Shown: one piece after another, positions 59,141-64,000 of the stretch
Numbering within the stretch: position 1 is the first letter of the stretch
Layout of the letters: each line of letters opens with the position of its first letter
Origin: Alphaproteobacteria bacterium
GTDB lineage: Bacteria; Pseudomonadota; Alphaproteobacteria; UBA6615
DNA length: 64,000 nt
Assembly: GCA_028279245.1 (NCBI GenBank)
Contig: JANQOE010000017.1
Span: forward strand, 38,852 to 102,851
Direction of reading: 5' to 3'
Translations under genes and position numbers: made by a program
The notes under the pieces: generated by a model
What the model was told of the DNA's origin: nothing
What the model saw: the letters and a program-made list of their open reading frames with translations, nothing else
Databases searched by the model: none

Positions 59141-61558
59141 ATGGCCAGACGAAGACGTGGTGGGTGGCTGCGGTGGCCGCTACGAATAGTTAGTTTCCTG
59201 CTGCTTCTCGCCGTCGCCGCGACCCTTGCCCTCTATCTTTACGCACGTGCCTCGATTCCGGATCCAAACGGGGACGGGCTGATCGCCGGTCTGGCACAGC
59301 CCGTCACGGTCGTCCGCGACAACAACGCGGTGCCGCACATCTTCGCCGACACTGAGTTGGATGCCTACCGGGCGCTTGGCTACGTGCACGCCCAGGACCG
59401 CTTTTTCCAGATGGAGATGAACCGGCGAATCGGCGCGGGCCGGATCGCCGAGATTGCCGGCGAAGCGGCGCTGCCGCTGGACAGGTTCCTGCGGCTGTTC
59501 AATTTCCACGGTCTCGCCGAGGACATGGTCACGGAAACGGCACCCGAGGTCCGCGCGGCGTTGAATGCGTATGCGGACGGCGTCAACGCTTGGCTGATGG
59601 CGGACGGGCGGCGGTTGCCGCCGGAGTTGCTGCTCGCCGGCGTGCTCGATCCGGAGCCCTGGCGGCCGGCGGATAGTGTTGTCTGGGCCAAGCTGATGGC
59701 GCTGCGGTTGTCCGGCAACTTCGAGACGGAGCTGTTGCGGGCGCGGCTGGCGGCTGCCGAGTTGAGCGATGAACAGATTGCCGATCTCTGGGCGCAAGAC
59801 GAAGCGCATCAGCCGACCGTGCGGAACCTTGCCGCGTTGGCACCGGAGTTGGGGCTAGATCGGCTGGCCGCTGCTTTGCCCGATATGTTCGCCGCGGCCA
59901 GCGCGTCTAACGAGTGGGTGGCGGCGGGCCGGCTGACGCAAAGCGGCAAACCGCTATTGGCCAACGATCCCCACCTCGGCTTCTCCGCACCCGGTCTGTG
60001 GTACCTGGCGCGGCTGTCGACTCCGGACTTTAAGGTCGCCGGCGCGACCGTGCCTGGAGTGCCGTTCACGCTGCTCGGTCATAACGGGCATATCGCGTGG
60101 GGGCTGACCTCCGCCGAGGCGGATGTGCAGGATCTGTTTATCGAGCGGTTGGTGCCCGGGGCACCCGATCAGTATCAGACACCAAGCGGTCCGGCCCCGT
60201 TCGAGCTGCGGGAGGAGCAGATCGAGGTCCGCTTTCGCGGCGAGCCGGAAAGTCTGACGATCCGATCGACGCGCCACGGGCCGGTGTTGTCCGATGTGGA
60301 CCCGGAGTTTGAATCCGTTGTGCAAGAGGACCATGTGCTGGCGCTGTCCTTCACGGCGCTGGCCGCGGGCGACCGAACCCCAGAGGTCATGTACCAGGTC
60401 AACCATGCGCGGAACTGGCCATCGTTCCGTGCGGCGCTGCGCAACGTGCAGGCACCAATTCAGAACTTCGCCTATGCCGATGTCAGTGGCCGGATCGGCT
60501 TCTACACGCCGGGCAAGATTCCCATCCGCCGCAGCGGCAAGGGTGAACGGCCGTCACCCGGTTGGACTGGGACCACGGATTGGCGAGGGTTCGTGCCGTT
60601 CGGTTCGCTGCCGCAAATCGTCGACCCGGCGTCCGGCCTGATCGCCAACGCGAATAACCGATTGGTCGACGACAGCTATCCCTACTTCATCGCCAAGGAC
60701 TGGCCGGAGCCGTTCCGGGTGCGGCGTATCGAGCAATTGCTCGACGAGGCGCCACAGCACTCGCCAGCGAGCTTCGCCGCGATTCAGAACGACTTCGTGT
60801 CCCAGGCGGCGCAGGAGATGGTGCCGGAGCTGCTCGGCGTCGTGGGGGAGTTTCCGTGGTCGGAGCGCGATGCCGGCGTTGCCGCCATGCTGGCCGACTG
60901 GCACGGGCAGATGGCGCGGGAGCGGGCGGAGCCGACGATCTTTCTCGCCTGGCTGATGCTCCTCGGCGACCGCTTGTGGAACGATGAACTCGGCGATTTG
61001 GCCGGTGAGTATCGCGGCCTCCGGCCTGAGGTGATCCGGCACATGCTGGCGCGGCGGCAAGCCTGGTGCGACGACATGGAAACGCCGGCCGAGGAGAGTT
61101 GCGCGACACAGGTCGCCGGTGCGCTGACCGACGCCGTTGACCTGCTGGAAGAACGCCTCGGCCGGAATCAGGCTGATTGGCGCTGGGGGCGGCTGCATCA
61201 GGCGACCTTCCGCCACCAGTTTCTGGGGCGTTTCCCCCTGCTGCGCCAGGTCACCGATATCGTCATCCCCACCGATGGCGGGCCCTATACGGTGAATCGT
61301 GGTGTCGCCAGCCTGTCGCGTGGCGACGGGATGTTCAATCACGTCCATGGGGCCGGCTACCGGGCGATCTACGACCTTGGCGACCTGGCCGACTCCCGGT
61401 TCATGATTGGGACCGGCCAGTCCGGGCATCCGCTTTCCCCCCACTATGATGACCTGACTGAACGCTGGCGGGATGGCGCCTATATACGGATCGCCGGCAC
61501 GCCCGAGGAGTTGGCGGGCACCGCCATCGGGACCCTCACCCTGAGCCCGGCCCCTTAG
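59141..61558 (+). CDS. Penicillin-acylase-family protein (Ntn hydrolase), second copy in the window
   Basis: 805 residues from ATG 59141 (GGGG upstream). One N-terminal membrane helix (WPLRIVSFLLLLAVAATLALYLYA). Family pattern VRDNNAVPHIFADTELDAYRALGYVHAQDRFFQMEMNRRIGAGR; the nucleophile Ser is probably Ser256 in AASASNEWV, followed by LANDPHLGFSAPGLWYLARL and VPGVPFTLLGHNGHIAWGLTS. It is anchored in the inner membrane, unlike the lipoprotein copy at 35928. The substrate may be an N-acyl amide; a role in lactone quenching is only a family possibility. Confidence 0.9.
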   Translation: MARRRRGGWLRWPLRIVSFLLLLAVAATLALYLYARASIPDPNGDGLIAGLAQPVTVVRDNNAVPHIFADTELDAYRALGYVHAQDRFFQMEMNRRIGAGRIAEIAGEAALPLDRFLRLFNFHGLAEDMVTETAPEVRAALNAYADGVNAWLMADGRRLPPELLLAGVLDPEPWRPADSVVWAKLMALRLSGNFETELLRARLAAAELSDEQIADLWAQDEAHQPTVRNLAALAPELGLDRLAAALPDMFAAASASNEWVAAGRLTQSGKPLLANDPHLGFSAPGLWYLARLSTPDFKVAGATVPGVPFTLLGHNGHIAWGLTSAEADVQDLFIERLVPGAPDQYQTPSGPAPFELREEQIEVRFRGEPESLTIRSTRHGPVLSDVDPEFESVVQEDHVLALSFTALAAGDRTPEVMYQVNHARNWPSFRAALRNVQAPIQNFAYADVSGRIGFYTPGKIPIRRSGKGERPSPGWTGTTDWRGFVPFGSLPQIVDPASGLIANANNRLVDDSYPYFIAKDWPEPFRVRRIEQLLDEAPQHSPASFAAIQNDFVSQAAQEMVPELLGVVGEFPWSERDAGVAAMLADWHGQMARERAEPTIFLAWLMLLGDRLWNDELGDLAGEYRGLRPEVIRHMLARRQAWCDDMETPAEESCATQVAGALTDAVDLLEERLGRNQADWRWGRLHQATFRHQFLGRFPLLRQVTDIVIPTDGGPYTVNRGVASLSRGDGMFNHVHGAGYRAIYDLGDLADSRFMIGTGQSGHPLSPHYDDLTERWRDGAYIRIAGTPEELAGTAIGTLTLSPAP

Positions 61559-61635
61559 GCTAAACGCCTTCTTAACCGCTCTCCCCCACGATCCGGATTG
61601 GGAGAAACTAAGTAAAATTCTTCGGGTTCGGACGC

Positions 61636-62487
61636 ATGTTTGTCATTGTCGGCTGGGTCATTGTCGTCGTCTGCGTGCTTGGCGGCTATGTCGCCATGGG
61701 CGGCAAGCTGGCGGTGCTCAACCAGCCGTTCGAACTTGTGATCATTGGCGGTGCCGCGGTTGGCGCCTTCATTTGCGGCAATACCAAGCAGGTGCTTGGC
61801 AAGATCGGTAAAGGGTTCGGGGCCGCGCTGAAGGGCCCCAAATACAAGAAAGACGACTATCTCGAACTCCTGTCGCTGCTTTACACGCTGTTCAAGCTGG
61901 CCAAGACCAAGGGGAACCTCGCGCTCGAATCCCATGTCGAGAATCCCGAGGAGAGCGATCTCTTCGCCAATTTCCCGAAGTTCATGTCCGACCATCACGC
62001 GGTCGAGTTCCTTTGCGATTACCTGCGGATGATCACCCTGGGCACCGAAAACGCCCATGAGATCGCCGACCTGATGGATGAGGAACTGGACACACATCAC
62101 CATGAGGACAGCCAGATCTCCGACGCTATCCAGGGCATGGCCGACGCGCTGCCCGCCCTCGGGATCGTCGCGGCGGTCCTTGGTGTCATCAAGACCATGG
62201 GCTCGATCACCGAGCCGCCGGAGATCCTCGGGAAGCTGATCGGCGGTGCGTTGGTCGGTACGTTCCTTGGGGTGTGGCTGGCCTACGGGTTCGTTTCGCC
62301 ATTGTCCGGCGCGATCAAGGGCGCCAACGAAGCGAACGGCCGTTATCTGCAGTGCATCAAGGCCGGCATCATTGCCCATATCAGCGGCTACGCCCCCGCG
62401 ATATCGGTTGAGTTCGCCCGCAAGGTGCTGCTGTCGACGGCGCGGCCGACCTTTGCCGAGGTCGAAGAAGCCGTGCAGCAGGCCTAG
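61636..62487 (+). CDS. motA: Flagellar motor stator protein MotA
   Basis: 283 residues. MotA/TolQ/ExbB pattern with four helices: VGWVIVVVCVLGGYVAMGGK, LVIIGGAAVGAFICGNT, then the large cytoplasmic domain (YKKDDYLELLSLLYTLFKLAKTKGNLALE, a typical stretch) and LGIVAAVLGVIKTMGSI. The motif EPPEILGKLIGGALVGTFLGVWLAYGFVSPL forms the channel. It is a torque-generating stator that couples ion flow to flagellar rotation, with motB directly after. Confidence 0.94.
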   Translation: MFVIVGWVIVVVCVLGGYVAMGGKLAVLNQPFELVIIGGAAVGAFICGNTKQVLGKIGKGFGAALKGPKYKKDDYLELLSLLYTLFKLAKTKGNLALESHVENPEESDLFANFPKFMSDHHAVEFLCDYLRMITLGTENAHEIADLMDEELDTHHHEDSQISDAIQGMADALPALGIVAAVLGVIKTMGSITEPPEILGKLIGGALVGTFLGVWLAYGFVSPLSGAIKGANEANGRYLQCIKAGIIAHISGYAPAISVEFARKVLLSTARPTFAEVEEAVQQA

Positions 62488-62511
62488 CCGGCGCGCCCGG
62501 CCCCAGCCACC

Positions 62512-63453
62512 ATGGCGGATAACCAACAGCCGATCATCATCAAGAAGGTCAAGGGCCACGGGCATGGCCACCATGGCGGTGCCTGGAAGGTCGCGTATGC
62601 CGACTTCGTGACGGCTATGATGGCCTTCTTCCTGTTGCTGTGGCTGCTCAACGCGACCACCGAAGAACAGAAGTTGGGCATCTCCAACTATTTCAGTCCA
62701 GTTTCGGTCTCGAACAGCAACAGTGGCTCCGGCGGTTTGTTCGGCGGCACCGACTTCCAATCCGAAGGCAGCCTCTCGAGTGAGGGCACCGCCATCGTTC
62801 GGCTGCCGCCAGCCGCGGACACGGCCGTCGAAGTCGATTCGGATGGCGATTCACCACCGCAGTCCTTGTCCGAGGAAGAGTTGGCGGAGCTGGTCGCCAA
62901 GCAAGAGGAAGAGCAGTTCGAACAGGCTGCTGCCGAACTGCGCCAGGCGATCCGGTCGGTGCCCGAACTCGCCGAACTGCAGGACAGCCTGGTGGTCGAA
63001 CAAACACCCGAGGGCCTGCGGATTCAGTTGCTGGACCAAGAGCGGGTCTCGATGTTCGGCCTGGGCAGTACCGAGCCCGAGGAGGAGACGAGGCGGCTGC
63101 TGGCGCTGGTCGCCGAGGCAGTGAAGAACCTGCCGAACCGGCTCTCCATCAGCGGACACACGGACGGGACGCCGTTCCGCGGTGAGTCCGGCTACAGCAA
63201 CTGGGAACTGAGCGCCGATCGGGCGAACGCCGCCCGCCGGTTGCTGACCGAATCGGGCATCGATCCGAGCCGTGTGTCCCAGGTCCAGGGCCGGGCGGAT
63301 ACCGAGCTGCTGGTCCCCGAGGATCCGACCTCGCCCCGCAACCGCCGGATCAGCATCGTCCTGTTGCGGGACAATCCGGCGGTCTCCGCCGCGCCGGAGC
63401 CGGTGGAGCTTGAGGAACCGGTCTTGCCCGAGGGTTCAATTCTCCAGCGGTAG
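62512..63453 (+). CDS. motB: Flagellar motor stator protein MotB
   Basis: 313 residues. The single helix KVAYADFVTAMMAFFLLLWLLN carries the ion-binding Asp31. After a plug/linker rich in Glu/Ser, the C-terminal OmpA-like peptidoglycan-binding domain reads NRLSISGHTDGTPFRGESGYSNWELSADRANAARR. It anchors MotA to the cell wall. No clear ribosome site precedes the ATG, so expression is probably coupled to motA, whose stop is 24 bases upstream. Confidence 0.94.
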   Translation: MADNQQPIIIKKVKGHGHGHHGGAWKVAYADFVTAMMAFFLLLWLLNATTEEQKLGISNYFSPVSVSNSNSGSGGLFGGTDFQSEGSLSSEGTAIVRLPPAADTAVEVDSDGDSPPQSLSEEELAELVAKQEEEQFEQAAAELRQAIRSVPELAELQDSLVVEQTPEGLRIQLLDQERVSMFGLGSTEPEEETRRLLALVAEAVKNLPNRLSISGHTDGTPFRGESGYSNWELSADRANAARRLLTESGIDPSRVSQVQGRADTELLVPEDPTSPRNRRISIVLLRDNPAVSAAPEPVELEEPVLPEGSILQR

Positions 63454-63504
63454 CTTGCGGTTACCTTTTGCTCGCCCCAGTTCCGCGGCTACACTCGGGG
63501 GCAG

Positions 63505-64000
63505 ATGTCGAATCAGCTATTACAGTCGCCGCAGGTCTTCTACCGGACCGGGCCGATGCCCTGCCCCTATATCCCGGGGCGGGTCGAGCGGAACCTGTTT
63601 ACCGAGCTACACGGGCCGAACTCGGCCGAGTTGCATGACAAGCTGACGGCCGCCGGGTTCCGGCGCAGTCACCACATCGTCTATCGGCCGGCCTGTTCCG
63701 ACTGCAATGCCTGTACCCCCATCCGGGTGCTGGTCGACAAGTTCGAAACCGGCGCCTCGCTGCAGCGGATCTGGCGCCGCAACGACGATCTGGTGGCCGA
63801 GATCACGCCGGCCTACGCGACCATCGAGCAGTACGGGTTGTTCATCCGCTACCAGCGGGCGCGCCATGGCGGCAGCGAGATGGCGGCCATGACCTATGAA
63901 GACTACCGGACCATGGTCGAGGATAGTTTCGTCCGCACCTGGCTAGTCCTGTTCCGCGATGGCCAAGGCACCTTGCAGGCGGCGGCCCTAGTCGATGGGC
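63505..64000 (+). CDS. bpt: Bacterial aspartate/glutamate leucyltransferase or arginyltransferase (Bpt/Ate), C-terminus cut off by the window
   Basis: About 165 residues are present, open to the right edge. The N-terminal half begins with the conserved CPYIPGRVERNLFTEL and YRPACSDCNACTPIRV, whose cysteines are those of the ATE/Bpt zinc or iron-sulfur site, and WRRNDDLVAE; the RYQRARHGGSEMAAM segment follows. It adds leucine to N-terminal Asp/Glu (N-degron pathway). Bpt is expected in alphaproteobacteria rather than Ate. Confidence 0.9.
   Translation, partial: MSNQLLQSPQVFYRTGPMPCPYIPGRVERNLFTELHGPNSAELHDKLTAAGFRRSHHIVYRPACSDCNACTPIRVLVDKFETGASLQRIWRRNDDLVAEITPAYATIEQYGLFIRYQRARHGGSEMAAMTYEDYRTMVEDSFVRTWLVLFRDGQGTLQAAALVDG

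Noticed and set aside
61555..62760. Minus-strand open frame of 401 codons
   Set aside because: It is the shadow of motA and the start of motB, both of which have clear stator motifs.

Overview
The window reads as chromosomal DNA of a GC-rich alphaproteobacterium, probably a free-living, motile member of the Rhodospirillales or a relative. The evidence is the gene order rpmF-plsX-fabH-ihfA-merR, the cytochrome bc1 assembly chaperone beside a DUF177 protein, a MucR/Ros regulator, an LdtR-like MarR protein, RpoH, a membrane proton pyrophosphatase, a Mg-type HemB and a valine/branched-chain catabolic gene set. There are no phage genes, insertion sequences, CRISPR arrays or rRNA genes. One tRNA (Pro, GGG anticodon) is present. 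Two genes run off the ends: a solute-binding protein at the left edge and an arginyltransferase-like (Bpt/Ate) gene at the right edge.

Layout. (1) 1-9766: a sugar-acid uptake and breakdown island. A GntR/FCD regulator diverges from a substrate-binding protein, permease, double ATPase and second permease, followed in the same direction by a RuBisCO-like protein, a DUF1537 kinase and a 6-phosphogluconate-dehydrogenase-like oxidoreductase. This enzyme trio matches the published D-apiose/D-apionate pathway (ApnO, OiaK and a RuBisCO-like protein). (2) 9808-16900: tRNA-Pro, then mostly minus-strand housekeeping genes (merR-type, ihfA, fabH, plsX, rpmF, DUF177, bc1 chaperone), bamE on plus and hppA on minus. 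(3) 17013-24551: a minus-strand block rpiB-glyA-nrdR-ribD-ribE-ribBA-ribH-nusB-thiL plus a small membrane-anchored protein; the GTP cyclohydrolase half of RibBA lacks its zinc cysteines. (4) 24905-32118: MucR, then a branched-chain amino-acid ABC transporter whose ATPase pair is split by a glycosyltransferase and a frameshifted membrane-protein remnant. (5) 32240-40883: glutaryl-CoA dehydrogenase, a DUF547 protein, a GH3-family amide synthetase next to a penicillin-acylase-family lipoprotein, a cysteine-rich MarR protein divergent from rpoH, and ldtR. (6) 40946-53344: mixed genes including a 35-residue membrane ORF, RidA, DoxX/LysR, GreB, ArfB, a cysteine synthase-glutaredoxin fusion, an aldo/keto reductase, 3-hydroxyisobutyrate dehydrogenase, a Lon-N-domain fusion protein, a TIGR04222/GRDP pair and a TauD-type dioxygenase. 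(7) 53384-64000: valine catabolism (isobutyryl-CoA dehydrogenase and hydroxyisobutyryl-CoA hydrolase), metY, hemB, a YheT-like hydrolase, a second penicillin acylase, motAB and bpt.

How they work together. The left island imports and degrades a branched plant-wall sugar acid to central metabolites. The Liv transporter, glutaryl-CoA dehydrogenase and valine enzymes point to amino-acid use. The rib/glyA/thiL block supplies flavins, one-carbon units and thiamine diphosphate. Points worth following up include the RuBisCO-like apionate cluster, the GH3 plus acylase make-and-break pair, the cysteine-cluster MarR with two operator copies upstream of rpoH, the Lon-N fusion protein, the interrupted liv operon and the small ORF at 40946-41053.
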